Origin: an uncultured Spartobacteria bacterium
GTDB taxonomy: Bacteria > Verrucomicrobiota > Verrucomicrobiia > Chthoniobacterales > Chthoniobacteraceae
NCBI GenBank assembly: GCA_903901425.1
Contig: CAIURC010000208.1
Span: 52,094-116,093, forward strand
Length of the DNA: 64,000 nucleotides
Direction: 5' to 3'
In this document: positions 34,524 through 45,800 of the stretch, piece by piece
Layout: each line of letters opens with the position of its first letter
How positions within the stretch are numbered: position 1 is the stretch's first letter
Translations under genes and position numbers: made by a program
Notes under the pieces: generated by a model
Told to the model about the DNA's origin: nothing
What the model saw: the letters and a program-made list of their open reading frames with translations, nothing else
The model's database searches: none

Positions 34524-37500
34524 ATGCCACTCTTCCTTTTTCACCGCAGGTCGGTTGCTCGCGTTGTCTTTCCGTGTTTCGCAGTCTTCCACCTGTTTCT
34601 CGCTTCTCTAGGTGCCACACCGGCCGGACCCGGCTTCAATCCGCCGCACGGCTTTAAAACCGCCCCTTTCAACCTAACCCTCACGCCTCCCGCCCCAGGC
34701 GGCAGCCTCTATTATTCCCTCGACGGGTCCGAACCCACCGCGGAATCCGGCATTTCCTACCAGGGCCCCATCCCCATTTCGCGGACTTCCGTGGTCCGGG
34801 CGGTCTGGGTCAGTCCGGAGGGTGAGACCTCTTTCTCTGAAACGCGCACTTACCTTTTTCTCAATGACATCGTGGCGCAGTCTCCGAACGGCGCGGCGCC
34901 GCAGGGCTGGCCAGAAAGTTGGGGTCAGAATGTGGCGGACTACGGGATGGACCCCCGGATTACGCAGGAATCACCCACCAACCAGCAGATCCGGACCGGT
35001 CTCACCGCCATTCCCTCACTCTCACTGGTGCTGCCCTTGAATGCACTGTTTGACGTGCAGACAGGGATCTACGCCAACCCTTACCAGAAAGGCAGGGAAT
35101 GGGAACGGGCTGCTTCCGTGGAACTCATCGATCCCCGGGGAGGCGCCGGTTTTTCAGCCCGGGGCGGTTTGCGAATCAAGGGGAGCGCCAGCCGTTCGGG
35201 TTCGAATCCCAAGCATTCGCTCCGGGTGTATTTTCGGGAGAGCTACGGCCAGCCTGTGCTCAGCTACCCGCTCTTTGGGCCCACCGGTGCGCCTACCTGC
35301 AAGAAGTTCGACCTGCGCTGCGACCAGATCGCCTCCTGGCACCTCTCGGCCAACACGCTCTGCGACTTCATCCGGGACCAGTGGGCGCGAGACACCATGC
35401 TTGAAATGGGCCAACCCGCCGACCGCGGCGACTTTTACCACCTCTACATCAACGGGCTCTACTGGGGGATCTACAACACCCTCGAACGCCATGATGCCGA
35501 CTACGGCGCCCAATATTTCGGAGGCGACAACGAAGACTACGACGTTGTCCGGTACGACAACGACGTCTACAACACTGCCGCCACGGATGGAACGCTCGGG
35601 GCATGGCGCCGGCTCCACGCCATGGCCGTCAAAGGATTCGAGTCCGTGGAAGCCTATCAACGGGTCCAAGGCAACAATCCGGATGGGCGCAGAAATCCTG
35701 CCTATGAGCGCCTTGTGGATGTCGACAACCTCATCGATTACATGCTGCTCGGCATCTACTTCGTCGCGTTCGACAGCGCACCCTACAACGGCTCACAAAA
35801 CAACTGGGCCACCATCCGCAGCCGCAAACAAAACTTCGGATTCCGCTCCTTCCCTGTCGACTGGGAACTCGGAATGCAAAGCGTCACTCAGGGCATCGTG
35901 GGACTTCCGCAGCCCCAACTGATTCGCATGCTGACTCCGGAGGATTCCAACCCGTACCACATCTGGGAGGCGCTCCGGGAGAACCCGCAGTTCCGGCAAC
36001 GGGTCGCCGAGCGCGTGCAGCTTCACTTTTTTAACCAAGGCAGCCTGACTCCCCAGAAAGCTGCGGCGCGCTACCAAGCGCGGATGGATGAAATCAACCT
36101 TGCTGTGGTCGCCGAGTCCGCGCGCTGGGGCGATTTCGCAATCAACAGCGGGGCCCCTCCGTTCATTCAGTTTCCGCCGACCAGCGACAACCCCTCTTTC
36201 CCTCCGGTCCGCCCTGGTCTTTTGACCCGCGAAGACTGGCTCAAGGCCACGGCCTATTACATCAACACCTTTTTCCCCCAGCGCACCAACGTGGTGCTTG
36301 ATCAACTGCGCTCCGTAGAACTCTATCCCGGCACAGGGACCCCAACACCAAATCCGCCCCCCGAAAAACTTCCGGGCCTCGAAATCACTGAAATCCATTA
36401 CCACAGCGCCCCGTCTGGGACCGTTCTGGAGGACGAAGCCGAGTTCCTCGAACTCAAAAACACCTCCACCACTCCCATCGCGCTGGGAGGGCTCCAGTTC
36501 ACTTCGGGCATATCTTTTGAGTTCCCCTCCAACACCTCCCTGGCTCCCGGCGCCTTCTATCTTCTCGGCAGAAACCCTGCGGCGTTCTCCACCCGCTACC
36601 CCGGGAAAAACCTGAACGGCACCTATACCGGGCGCCTCTCCAACCAAGGCGAAGAGATCGAGCTCTCCACCTCCACCGGTTCTCCGCTTCTCTCAGTAAC
36701 CTACAACACATCCGGCGCATGGCCCGTCATGCCCGACGGCCTCGGCTTCTCCCTCGTCTACTCGGGTTCAGGCGACCCGGACAAAGGCCGCAACTGGCGC
36801 CCCAGCACCCTGCCAGGGGGTTCCCCAGGAGCCGACGACCCCGCACCTCCCGAGTTTCCAAGAGTCGTCATTCAATCCCTAAACCCCCGGCCCAATTCAG
36901 GCTCCGACACCGTCACCCTGCAAAATATAGGCAAGGAACCCGCCGACATTTCCGGGTGGTGGCTCAGCAATGTCCCCGAAAACCCCAAGGTCACCCGACT
37001 TGCAGCGGGCTCCATCCTCGCTCCGGGCGCACTGCTCACCGTCAATTTCCCTGTGTCCGAGCGGGGCGGAAAAGTCCTTCTCTCCTCGGCCTCCACCAAC
37101 GGAACCCTGACAGGATACGGGCACCGGTTCAGTTACGGTCCCTGCGCGTCGAACGACCAGTGGATCCGGCGACTGGACAGCACCGGCGAGGAACATTTCA
37201 CGGGCCCCAATCCGACCGGAATCCAGATCAACGAGGTGCACTATCACGGAGCTGATGCGGTCGAGTTCGTTGAACTGCTCAACAGAGGCACGGAATCTGT
37301 CAATGTCTCGGGCTGGAGCCTCGGGGGCCTCCCATTCACGTTCCCGCCGAACACCGTCCTTCTCCCAAACGGAATCCTGGTGGTTTGCACCCAGCTGCCA
37401 GAAACCTTCCGCGCCTCCTACAACCTGCCGCCGGGTTCCCTCATCTTCGGTCCCGCTCCCGCAGGCCTCCCCGATTCCGGCGGCGAAGTCACCCTCCTGC

Positions 37501-39917
37501 AACCGCTCGCCTTCGGCGCCGAAACCCTTTCCCGGATCCTCGAAACCGTCCCTTACGAGGACTCTGCACCATGGCCATATTCGGCGGACGGCTACGGCGG
37601 CTCACTCCAGCGCGCAGGCGGCAACACCCGGGCCGCTGAACCGGTTTCATGGGTCGGCGCCCCGCCGTCACCCGGCCTCCCGAATCCTGTCAATGCCCCT
37701 CCCCTGGTTTCCCTGATTTCCCCCTCCAAAAACGCTGGAGTCACTCCGGGACAGCAATACACCCTTGTTGCAGAGGCCTCAGATCTCGATGGCACCCTTA
37801 AAGAAGTCCGCTTTTACGCCAACGCTCTACAGATCGGCTCGGCCCAGAACCCTCCCTACTCCATGATCTGGACCGCGTCTTCGGACAAAGTCACCGATTT
37901 CACTGTGGAGGCGGAGGACAATTCCGGCAACGTCACATCGACTCCCGTGACCCCGGTTTACTTCGACTCGGAGGATACCGAGGACGCATTCCCCGCTCAG
38001 ACCGGCCTCGGTCTCCGCGCCTCCTACTTCGCCAATCAAAATCTCGAAGGAAGTCCGGTGGAACGCATCGAGTCCGCTCTTGAACAGAATTGGTCTGACA
38101 TCGATCCCATTCCAGGCCAGATCTCCCGGAACTCGTTTTCCCTCCGCTGGGAGGGGGCTTTTCTTCCGAGCGCCTCCGGCAGCGTTTCCTTCCAAATTTC
38201 AGCCGCGGGCAAACTCCGGGTTTGGATCAATGACGCCCTCGCCTTGGATGTTTGGGACTCGCCTTCCGACTCCTCATTCCCCCTCGGTTTTCAAGGCAAC
38301 GCGGGCAACCCCGTGACCCTTAAAATCGAGTTTGCGAATGCGCCGCCTCTCCTCCCTCGCCTCAAACTCAGCTCCTCGCCAGTGCCGCCCGCAGGAATTC
38401 CCGCGTCGCGCTCCTTTTACCTCCCGACCCAGACCCCGCTTGGCTTCGATTTCCTGACACCGCCGCTGCTTCCGTCCGCGACCGCAGCGAAACCCTATTT
38501 CCGCACCCTTCTGGCAATCCGCGGATCCGGCGATGTGTCCTACAGCGCAACCGGACTGCCCGCAGGCCTGTCCCTTTCCAGCACAGGAGTCCTTTCCGGA
38601 ACGCCGCGGACCACAGGTTCAAACCTCATCACCGTTCAGGCAACCGACTCCGCAGGCATCACGATATCCCGCACGTTTCAACTCCGGGTTCTGCCAGGCC
38701 GGCTTCCGGCAAGCCCCACGCTCTCAATCTCCACCCCCGCAAACAACGCCTCCTTTGTTTCTCAAACCGTCCCCCTTTCAGGAACCGCCAAAAGCGGCCT
38801 CGGCATTTCCCGGGTGGAATACCAGCTCAACGAACAACCGTGGCGCTCGGTCCAACTCTCCGGCAGCGCCACCGGAAGAAAATTCTCCCTGCCTCTGGAC
38901 TCCCTGCGCGGACTTTCCGTGGGCACCAACCTGCTCCTCATCCGCGCCTTGGATGAGGAGGGCCGCAGGGTCCAACTCCCTGTCCGGAAGTTTTTCTGGA
39001 ATCCCAACACCCCCTTCCTGGTTCAAACTGAGGGATTAGGCTCCGTCACCAGGGGATTCCGCGGACAGACCCTTCGCCCTCTGGGACGTATTCTTTCGAT
39101 CGCCGCCACTCCCGGGCGCGGACACTTGTTCGCAGGCTGGCGGACCGAGCAGGATACCGTTCTGTCCATGAGCCCGTCGTTGAAGTTTCTCTTCAATGAT
39201 CCCGCACAAACCCTCACCGCCGTTTTTGTCCCAACCCCCTTTACCGAGTCGGCGGGTCTTTACCTCGGACAGTTTGAGTCGCCCGAAATGGCCCCGGAAA
39301 AAACCGGCGATTTCCAACTCCAACTCAACTCCATGGGCGGGTTCACTGGCCGCCTCAGGCTCGGACTGCGCTCCCTTCCCTTCAAGGGAGCCCTTTACCC
39401 AAGCGGCGAGTTTCAAGCCACCCTCAGCCCGAGATCCAATCCGCTTCAACTCACCCTCGCATTAGATCCCGGGACACGGAATGCGGTCGTCTCCATCTCC
39501 CCCCAGTCAGAATCCCAGCCCTTCACCGCCACCCTGCATCCCCCCGCTTCGGGGAATCCACCTGCCAACCGGACGTCCTGGAATGTCACCGTTCCGGCTG
39601 CCGCCCTGCCAGGCCAGCCCACCCTGCCAGGCACCGCAAAACTGGTTTTTTCCTCCGGATACCGCGCCAGACTCGTCGGCCGTCTCGGGGACGGTTCCGC
39701 ATGGTCCATTTCCAGTGTTCTACTCAACTCCGCAAAACTGCCCCTCTTCTGTCCCCTCTACGGGAACCGCGGATTTATTTCAGGCCCACTCTCGTTCTCC
39801 GACTCATCCAACACGGCTTCTGGAACTTTCCTCTGGCTTCGCCCCTCCATTCCGAGAACCCCTTTCCCCGCAGGGTTTCTCTTCTCCACCGAATCCACCG
39901 CACTGCTTCAGGAATAA
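34524..39917 (+). CDS. Giant secreted CotH-kinase-like, lamin-tail modular protein
   Basis: 1797 residues with a signal peptide. Parts in order: a chitobiase-C-like Ig domain about 43-112, a CotH-type domain about 165-500 (with KHSLRVYFRESYG and a PVDWELG segment), lamin-tail domains about 620-745, 780-870 and 901-1000, an Ig-like domain about 1057-1147 (EVRFYANALQIG), a PA14-like domain about 1160-1290, a putative-Ig domain about 1320-1395, another Ig domain to 1490, an InlB-type repeat about 1500-1570 and a C-terminal domain about 1573-1797 shared with the protein at 6275. Spore-coat CotH is a protein kinase; the bacterial secreted relatives are uncharacterised. Surface attachment and carbohydrate binding are plausible inferences. 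Confidence 0.82.
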   Translation: MPLFLFHRRSVARVVFPCFAVFHLFLASLGATPAGPGFNPPHGFKTAPFNLTLTPPAPGGSLYYSLDGSEPTAESGISYQGPIPISRTSVVRAVWVSPEGETSFSETRTYLFLNDIVAQSPNGAAPQGWPESWGQNVADYGMDPRITQESPTNQQIRTGLTAIPSLSLVLPLNALFDVQTGIYANPYQKGREWERAASVELIDPRGGAGFSARGGLRIKGSASRSGSNPKHSLRVYFRESYGQPVLSYPLFGPTGAPTCKKFDLRCDQIASWHLSANTLCDFIRDQWARDTMLEMGQPADRGDFYHLYINGLYWGIYNTLERHDADYGAQYFGGDNEDYDVVRYDNDVYNTAATDGTLGAWRRLHAMAVKGFESVEAYQRVQGNNPDGRRNPAYERLVDVDNLIDYMLLGIYFVAFDSAPYNGSQNNWATIRSRKQNFGFRSFPVDWELGMQSVTQGIVGLPQPQLIRMLTPEDSNPYHIWEALRENPQFRQRVAERVQLHFFNQGSLTPQKAAARYQARMDEINLAVVAESARWGDFAINSGAPPFIQFPPTSDNPSFPPVRPGLLTREDWLKATAYYINTFFPQRTNVVLDQLRSVELYPGTGTPTPNPPPEKLPGLEITEIHYHSAPSGTVLEDEAEFLELKNTSTTPIALGGLQFTSGISFEFPSNTSLAPGAFYLLGRNPAAFSTRYPGKNLNGTYTGRLSNQGEEIELSTSTGSPLLSVTYNTSGAWPVMPDGLGFSLVYSGSGDPDKGRNWRPSTLPGGSPGADDPAPPEFPRVVIQSLNPRPNSGSDTVTLQNIGKEPADISGWWLSNVPENPKVTRLAAGSILAPGALLTVNFPVSERGGKVLLSSASTNGTLTGYGHRFSYGPCASNDQWIRRLDSTGEEHFTGPNPTGIQINEVHYHGADAVEFVELLNRGTESVNVSGWSLGGLPFTFPPNTVLLPNGILVVCTQLPETFRASYNLPPGSLIFGPAPAGLPDSGGEVTLLQPLAFGAETLSRILETVPYEDSAPWPYSADGYGGSLQRAGGNTRAAEPVSWVGAPPSPGLPNPVNAPPLVSLISPSKNAGVTPGQQYTLVAEASDLDGTLKEVRFYANALQIGSAQNPPYSMIWTASSDKVTDFTVEAEDNSGNVTSTPVTPVYFDSEDTEDAFPAQTGLGLRASYFANQNLEGSPVERIESALEQNWSDIDPIPGQISRNSFSLRWEGAFLPSASGSVSFQISAAGKLRVWINDALALDVWDSPSDSSFPLGFQGNAGNPVTLKIEFANAPPLLPRLKLSSSPVPPAGIPASRSFYLPTQTPLGFDFLTPPLLPSATAAKPYFRTLLAIRGSGDVSYSATGLPAGLSLSSTGVLSGTPRTTGSNLITVQATDSAGITISRTFQLRVLPGRLPASPTLSISTPANNASFVSQTVPLSGTAKSGLGISRVEYQLNEQPWRSVQLSGSATGRKFSLPLDSLRGLSVGTNLLLIRALDEEGRRVQLPVRKFFWNPNTPFLVQTEGLGSVTRGFRGQTLRPLGRILSIAATPGRGHLFAGWRTEQDTVLSMSPSLKFLFNDPAQTLTAVFVPTPFTESAGLYLGQFESPEMAPEKTGDFQLQLNSMGGFTGRLRLGLRSLPFKGALYPSGEFQATLSPRSNPLQLTLALDPGTRNAVVSISPQSESQPFTATLHPPASGNPPANRTSWNVTVPAAALPGQPTLPGTAKLVFSSGYRARLVGRLGDGSAWSISSVLLNSAKLPLFCPLYGNRGFISGPLSFSDSSNTASGTFLWLRPSIPRTPFPAGFLFSTESTALLQE

Positions 39918-40040
39918 GGCCCGGCTCCGGTCTCACAGCCGCCCAGTGAGCCCCAAATGGCTCCACGCGGCGGCTCGAAAGACACTTCCCGCTGGCGGCT
40001 TTCCCAAACCCGCTTCTCCTCCTAAACAGAAGCAGGCCAA

Positions 40041-41774
40041 ATGGACATCCCGCTTCTCCTCCGTCAAACCGGCTTTTTCCACGCATGGAAAGGCCGCGAA
40101 CGGTTCGTGGTGTTCCAGACCGACTTCGGCAACGGACTCCCCTTCCTCCAGATCTGGCACGCATGGCAATGCGATCCCCAGGCGCCCAAACGCCTCCATT
40201 TTTTTGCCCTCGCACAACCAGACGCCGCCCCCCTCCCCCCGTCCTCTTCCTCCGAACTCGCACGCCTACTCCATGCCGTCTGGCCACGCCCACTCCCAGG
40301 CCTTCACCGCCTCGAATTCGAACAGGGCCGCATCGTGCTCACCCTCGGATTCGCTCCCCCGAAAAACATGGGACTTCAGCTGCAGGCCGACGCCTTCCTG
40401 ATCTCGCCGGAAAACACTCCGTCTGAATTCCCTCTCCGCCACCTTTCCCGATATGCCGCCCCCGGCGCCATCCTGGCCGCGGCTTCCCTCCAGACCCATC
40501 AACGCGCGGAACTCTTGGAAGCGGGTTTCCAAACCTCCCCGTGCGATCCCTCCGGTCTTTGGACCGGCCAACTGCTCCGGCCCGGGCCAGTTCTCCCACC
40601 CGCATCCCCCAACTCTGCGATTGTGATCGGTGCCGGCCTTGCCGGAACCGCCATCGCCTCCCGCCTCGCACTCCGCGGATGGGAAACCCACCTCATCGAA
40701 AAACTTCCGCACCCCGCCCAGGAAGCCTCCGGCAACCGCGCCGCCGTGCTCTCCCCCATGGTGTCCAAGGACGAAAGCCGCACCGCCCGGCTCTCCTGCG
40801 CCTGTTTCCTCCACCTTCTCCGCGAGATCCGGCAGCTCAACGAAACGGGTTTTCCCGTCGAATGGTCGGACTGCGGTATGCTGCAACTGGCTAAATCGAG
40901 GGAGGAAGAATCCGCCCTCTCTTCCATCGCAGCCCGATACCCTCAGGACTATCTCCAGTTTCTCTCCGCCGAAGCCATGCGGGAGAAGATCGGCCATTCT
41001 GTTCCCGGCCTTTTCTTTCCCTCGGGCGGGTGGGTCAACCCGGCCTCGCTTTGCAGGGCGCGCCTGGACGCGGCTGGCCCCAACCTCCACCGGCACTTCA
41101 ACGAGAAAGCGCTCCGCATCGAACCCACCACCCACGGATGGAACGTTTTTGGAAATGAAACCAAACCTCTCGTGCAGTCCAGCGTCCTCGTGCTTGCCAA
41201 CGCCCATGAGGCACTCCAGTTCCCTGCCCTGCACGGGCTCCGCTTCAAAAAGGTCCGCGGCCAAGTCACGCATCTCCCAGAACCCCTGCTCCCTCCCGTT
41301 GCTCACGTGCTCTGTCGCGATGGCTATCTGACTCCCGCCCACGACGGATTCTGCTGCCTCGGCGCCACCTACGATTTCGACACCGATTCCCGCGCCCTGA
41401 ATCCCGCCGGACACCGCGCCAACCTTGCGCGTCTCCCGGAACTCCTCGGCATTGATCTCCCCGCAGTGGATCCTGAAACGCTCCTGGGCAGGGTCGGCTT
41501 TCGCACACTCACCCCGGACCGACTTCCCGTGGTGGGGGCACTGCCAGATTTCAGCCGGCCACCGGCAGATGAACTCCGGAAAATTGCACGGCTGCCGGGC
41601 CTTTACGGTCTGCTGGGGCTGGGCTCCCGTGGCCTGGTCTGGTCCAGTCTGATGGCGGAGCTCCTCGCCTCAGAGATCACTGGCGATCCGCTCCCACTGG
41701 AGCGGGATCTGGTGGATGCCACCGACCCGGCCCGGTTCCAGGTCAGGGCATTCCGGAGTCAGCCGTCCCTTTGA
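40041..41774 (+). CDS. mnmC: MnmC-like tRNA-modification FAD oxidoreductase with degenerate methyltransferase half
   Basis: 577 residues; an in-frame TAA lies just upstream, so the start at 40041 is firm. Residues about 193-560 are an FAD-dependent oxidoreductase: GAGLAGTAIASRLALRGW near 197, EASGNRAAVLSPM, a VRGQVTHL strand and a GLGSRGL end, matching MnmC. That half removes the carboxymethyl group from cmnm5U34 in tRNA. Residues 1-190 match the MnmC methyltransferase but the SAM loop TGFGTG reads TDFGNG (27-32), and the DGFAP-x-x-NP motif is missing after the ADAFLI strand. The domain also lacks about 50 N-terminal residues. Loss of methyl transfer is inferred. Confidence 0.8.
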   Translation: MDIPLLLRQTGFFHAWKGRERFVVFQTDFGNGLPFLQIWHAWQCDPQAPKRLHFFALAQPDAAPLPPSSSSELARLLHAVWPRPLPGLHRLEFEQGRIVLTLGFAPPKNMGLQLQADAFLISPENTPSEFPLRHLSRYAAPGAILAAASLQTHQRAELLEAGFQTSPCDPSGLWTGQLLRPGPVLPPASPNSAIVIGAGLAGTAIASRLALRGWETHLIEKLPHPAQEASGNRAAVLSPMVSKDESRTARLSCACFLHLLREIRQLNETGFPVEWSDCGMLQLAKSREEESALSSIAARYPQDYLQFLSAEAMREKIGHSVPGLFFPSGGWVNPASLCRARLDAAGPNLHRHFNEKALRIEPTTHGWNVFGNETKPLVQSSVLVLANAHEALQFPALHGLRFKKVRGQVTHLPEPLLPPVAHVLCRDGYLTPAHDGFCCLGATYDFDTDSRALNPAGHRANLARLPELLGIDLPAVDPETLLGRVGFRTLTPDRLPVVGALPDFSRPPADELRKIARLPGLYGLLGLGSRGLVWSSLMAELLASEITGDPLPLERDLVDATDPARFQVRAFRSQPSL

Positions 41775-41887
41775 CACCGCCTCTTCACCGCCGGCAAATC
41801 CTGTCCACTGAATCCGGCTTTGGAGAAAAGTTTAAACTCCTTCGCAAGGCCGAGGAAAAGGCGCTCATCCGTCCTCTTGCCCCCCAC

Positions 41888-42748
41888 TCACACCCCTGAG
41901 ATCCGTTCCCGCTCCCGGTATTCCTTCGGCGTCATCCCAACCAAACGCCGGAAGTCTTTGCTAAAAAAGAACCGGTCTCCGTACCCCACCTGCCCGGCCA
42001 CCTCCTGGATCTGCGCGTCCCCCTCCACCAAACGCCGCTTGGCTTGGTTGATCCGTTCCCGCCTCAGCCAGTCGATCGGACTGGTCCCAAAACTCGCCCG
42101 GAACAACCGGCTGAAATGCGCCGTGCTCATTCCCGCCAAGGCCGCCAGATCGGACACACGGAGCGGCTTGAAGTAGTGGAGCCGCATCTGTTCTACGGGT
42201 TTGCGCAACACCATCGGCACCAAATCCTCCGCCCCCTGCGTCTGGCGCGCCTCAAAAACCAGCGCCAACAACTGTGCCAGGTCCGCATTCAACGCCGCCG
42301 CAACTCCCACCCCCTCCTCTCCCATCCGCTCAAAAATCCGCTCGTACACCACACGCGCCTCATCCACCCGCCGGACCTCCCAGACCGCCGCACCCTCCAC
42401 CCCCAACATCCCACTGAGCCGGTTTAAACGCGGCCCCTCCATCCGGACCCACAGTACCTCCCATGGATCCTCCTCCATGGCCCCGTACCGATGCGCTTTG
42501 CGGCCATCCACCCACACCCATTCACCCGCCTTCACCACCCGTTTCCGGCCGCAGGCTTGCACCCAGCCGCACCCACGCACACACAGCATCACCTCGTGCC
42601 CGGGGATCTGCTCCCGCTCAATCCGGTGTCCCCGCCCTCCCACCACATGACCGGCCCTCGGCACCGTGTAAAAAACCTCCTGCTGCTCCACGCTCGGTGT
42701 TCCAAACAACGACACCGGATACACACTCTCCCACGGCGGTTCTTCCAT
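41888..42748 (-). CDS. AraC family transcriptional regulator
   Basis: 286 residues. The N-terminal half is a cupin-like sensor (G-HEVMLCVRGCG, KAGEWVWVDGRKAHRY). The C-terminal 100 residues form the double helix-turn-helix of AraC proteins: LRVSDLAALAGMSTAHFSR, then F-GTSPIDWLRRERINQAKRRL, a second helix-turn-helix around IQEVAGQVGYGD, and the closing FSKDFRRLVGMTPKEYR. It is divergent from the PSD1 gene across only 71 bases, so it very probably controls that operon in response to a small molecule, perhaps a sugar. The ligand is unknown. Confidence 0.88.
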   Translation of the reverse strand: MEEPPWESVYPVSLFGTPSVEQQEVFYTVPRAGHVVGGRGHRIEREQIPGHEVMLCVRGCGWVQACGRKRVVKAGEWVWVDGRKAHRYGAMEEDPWEVLWVRMEGPRLNRLSGMLGVEGAAVWEVRRVDEARVVYERIFERMGEEGVGVAAALNADLAQLLALVFEARQTQGAEDLVPMVLRKPVEQMRLHYFKPLRVSDLAALAGMSTAHFSRLFRASFGTSPIDWLRRERINQAKRRLVEGDAQIQEVAGQVGYGDRFFFSKDFRRLVGMTPKEYRERERISGV

Positions 42749-42819
42749 GCGCGAATACTACAACTTTCTCAGCAGAAACCTCCATTTTTTTCAACCCATG
42801 GACCCGGCATTCTTCCCCC

Positions 42820-45800
42820 ATGCGTCTGGCTCGTTTTCTCCCAATTTTCCTGACCCTCGGATCCCTGGCTCCAAACGCCCCCGCGGCCGCTGAACCCACC
42901 GTCCGTTTCAGCCGCGACATTCTCCCGCTCCTTTCCGACAACTGTTTCCATTGCCACGGTCCGGATGAGAAAAATCGGAAAGCCGATCTCCGCCTCGACA
43001 CCCGCGAGGCCGCCACGGAAGTCAGGGACGGTTCCGCTGCAATTCTCCCGGGCAAACCCGAATCCAGCCTGCTCATGGAGCGGATCCTGTCCAAAGACCC
43101 GGATGAAATCATGCCGCCGCCCAAGGCCCACCGGACCCTGACCCCCACCCAGATCGAGCTTTTCCGCCGCTGGATCGCCGAAGGCGCGCCCTGGGGCAAG
43201 CACTGGGCATTTGAAAAAATCCAACGGCCACAAGTCCCAGCCGCTCCCTCTGCCGAAAGTGTCCGGAACCCGATCGATGCGTTTGTCCAGAGCCGGCTCG
43301 CGAGCGAGAACCTGACTCCGGCACCCGCGGCGGCACCGCACGCCCTGCTCAAACGCCTTGCGTTTGATCTGACCGGATTGCCGCCCTCCGAGCCCATGGC
43401 AGCCCGGTTTTTGAAAAACCCCACTCCCGAGGCTGCGGATGCGCTGGCGGTGGAATTGCTCCGGTCTCCGGCCTACGGGGAACGCATGGCGATGTGGTGG
43501 CTGGATGCCGCCCGGTACTCCGACACGGACGGCTATCAATCCGATGCCACGCGCAACAACTGGCCGTGGCGCGACTGGGTGGTGGATGCATTCAACCGCA
43601 ACCACCGCTTCGACCAGTTCACCCTCGAACAGTTCGCCGGCGATCTTCTCCCGAACGCCACGCCCGAACAACAGCTCGCCACCTGTTTTCACAGAAACCA
43701 CATGGCCAATGGCGAAGGCGGACGCGACCCGGAGGAATCCCGCGTGGATTACGTAATCGACCGGGTGAACACTGTAGGGACCCTCTGGCTCGGGCTGACC
43801 CTGGGATGCACCCAGTGCCATTCCCACAAATTCGATCCCATCTCCCACAAGGATTACTATTCCCTCTCCGCCTTCTTCAACAGCATCGACGAAGACGGCA
43901 AGGCTGGCGGGGGCGCCAAACCGTTCCTGCCCTACCGTTCCCCCCATGCCGCAACCCCGATCGCCCAGGCAGGAGAGTTCCTCGCTGAAAAGAAAAAAGC
44001 GGAACAGGACGCCCGTACCCGCGCACAAACCCGATTCGCACCGTGGCTGGGAAAACAAATCCAGTCGGTGCATCCCGGCTTCACCGCGTGGACGCCACTC
44101 ACCGGCACCACCGAAAGCGTCGAGGGCACCCTTCTCCAGCAGGATCCCACCGGTGTGATCACTGCCTCCGGACCCAACCCGAGGCAGGACGATTACCGCC
44201 TCACCTCCGCCTCCACTCGCTTTCCCATCACCGGGCTCAAACTCGAAATCCTCCCCTCCGCCACCGCCGGCTGCGGCCGCTCGGAAACCGGCAATTTCAT
44301 CCTGACCGACGTCAAACTCCAGGTCCGCCGCCGGGCCACCGCCCAAATCCGCGAAATCTCCATCGCACGGGCCGTGGCTGACACCGAGTCGGACCCGAAG
44401 AAACACCGGGGCTACGGCAAAGTGGCGGATGTGCTCGATGACGATCCGCGCAATGGCTGGTCCATCTTCGATGCCAATCCGGCGGAACCCCACACCGCCC
44501 TCTTCGAACTGGCCGAACCTCTGCAACTTCAGGAGGACGAGGAACTCGTCTTTGAACTCCGCCACCGGTCCACGGAAGGCAATGCCAACATCCGCGCATT
44601 CAGACTCTTGGCGACCGCCGAACCGGGCCTCGCCGTGCGAAAAATCGGCCCCACCCCTCTCGAACTCCTCGCAAAGTCTGGCGCGAAGTCCGAATCCGAC
44701 CTCGAACCCGACCTCAGGGACGCGCTGGTGGATGAATTCCTTGCCTCAGCCACCGACTACCAGCCTGCCGTGGCCGAGCTGCGCCGCGCAGAACGGCAGG
44801 TCGACGAGTTTAAGAAAGCTGCCAACCCGCTCAACGTGATGGTGCTGGCCGAGCGCAAAGAACCCCGCGACACCCATGTGCTCATCCGGGGCAACTGGGA
44901 GAAAAAAGGCGACAAGGTCCAGCCTGACACCCTGCCAGCCATTGCTCCATGGCCTGCGGATCAGCCCAAAACCCGCGCCGGTCTCGCCCGGTGGGTGGTT
45001 TCCCGGGAAAACCCCCTCACCGCTCGCGTAGTCGCCAACCACCTCTGGCAACTCTGCTTCGGCGTCGGACTGGTCCGGACTCCAGAAGATTTCGGTCTTC
45101 AGGGCGAACGCCCCACCCACCCGGAACTCCTCGACTGGCTGGCCATGGAACTGATCGAAAACGGCTGGGACCTCCAGCACGTCCTCCGTCTCATCACCTC
45201 CAGTCACACCTACCGCCAGAGCGCACAGGCCTCCGAAGCCCTCCTCACCAAAGATCCCGACAACCGGCTCCTCGCCCGCGCCCCGCGGTTCCGCCTTCCG
45301 AGCTGGATGCTCCGGGATGCCGCTCTGGCCTATTCGGGCCTCTTAAACCCGTTGCAGGGCGGCCCTCCCGTCCGCCCCTACCAGCCCGAGGGTGTCTGGG
45401 AGGAAATCACCATGGGCCGGTTCCATTACGAACCCAGCCAGGGCGCAGCCCAGTACCGGCGCACCCTCTACGCCTTCTGGCGCAGATCCGCCGCCCCCAC
45501 CTTCCTCTTTGATTCCGCACAGCGCCGCGTCTGCGAGGTCCAGACTCCGCGTACCAACACCCCCCTCCACGCGCTGACCCTGCTCAACGACGAAACCCAA
45601 CTCGAGGCAGCGCGGATTCTCGCCCAAAACATTCTCAGTTCCCAGAACTCCGAGGAAACACGGATCCAATCCCTGTACTCTCGGGTCCTTTTCCGAACCC
45701 CCACAGCGAAGGAAACCGCAGCCGCTCGGGGCTTTCTGCAGAATGCCCTGACCCACTACGTCCAAAACCCCGCCGACGCCGCACATCTCCTGCGCAACGG

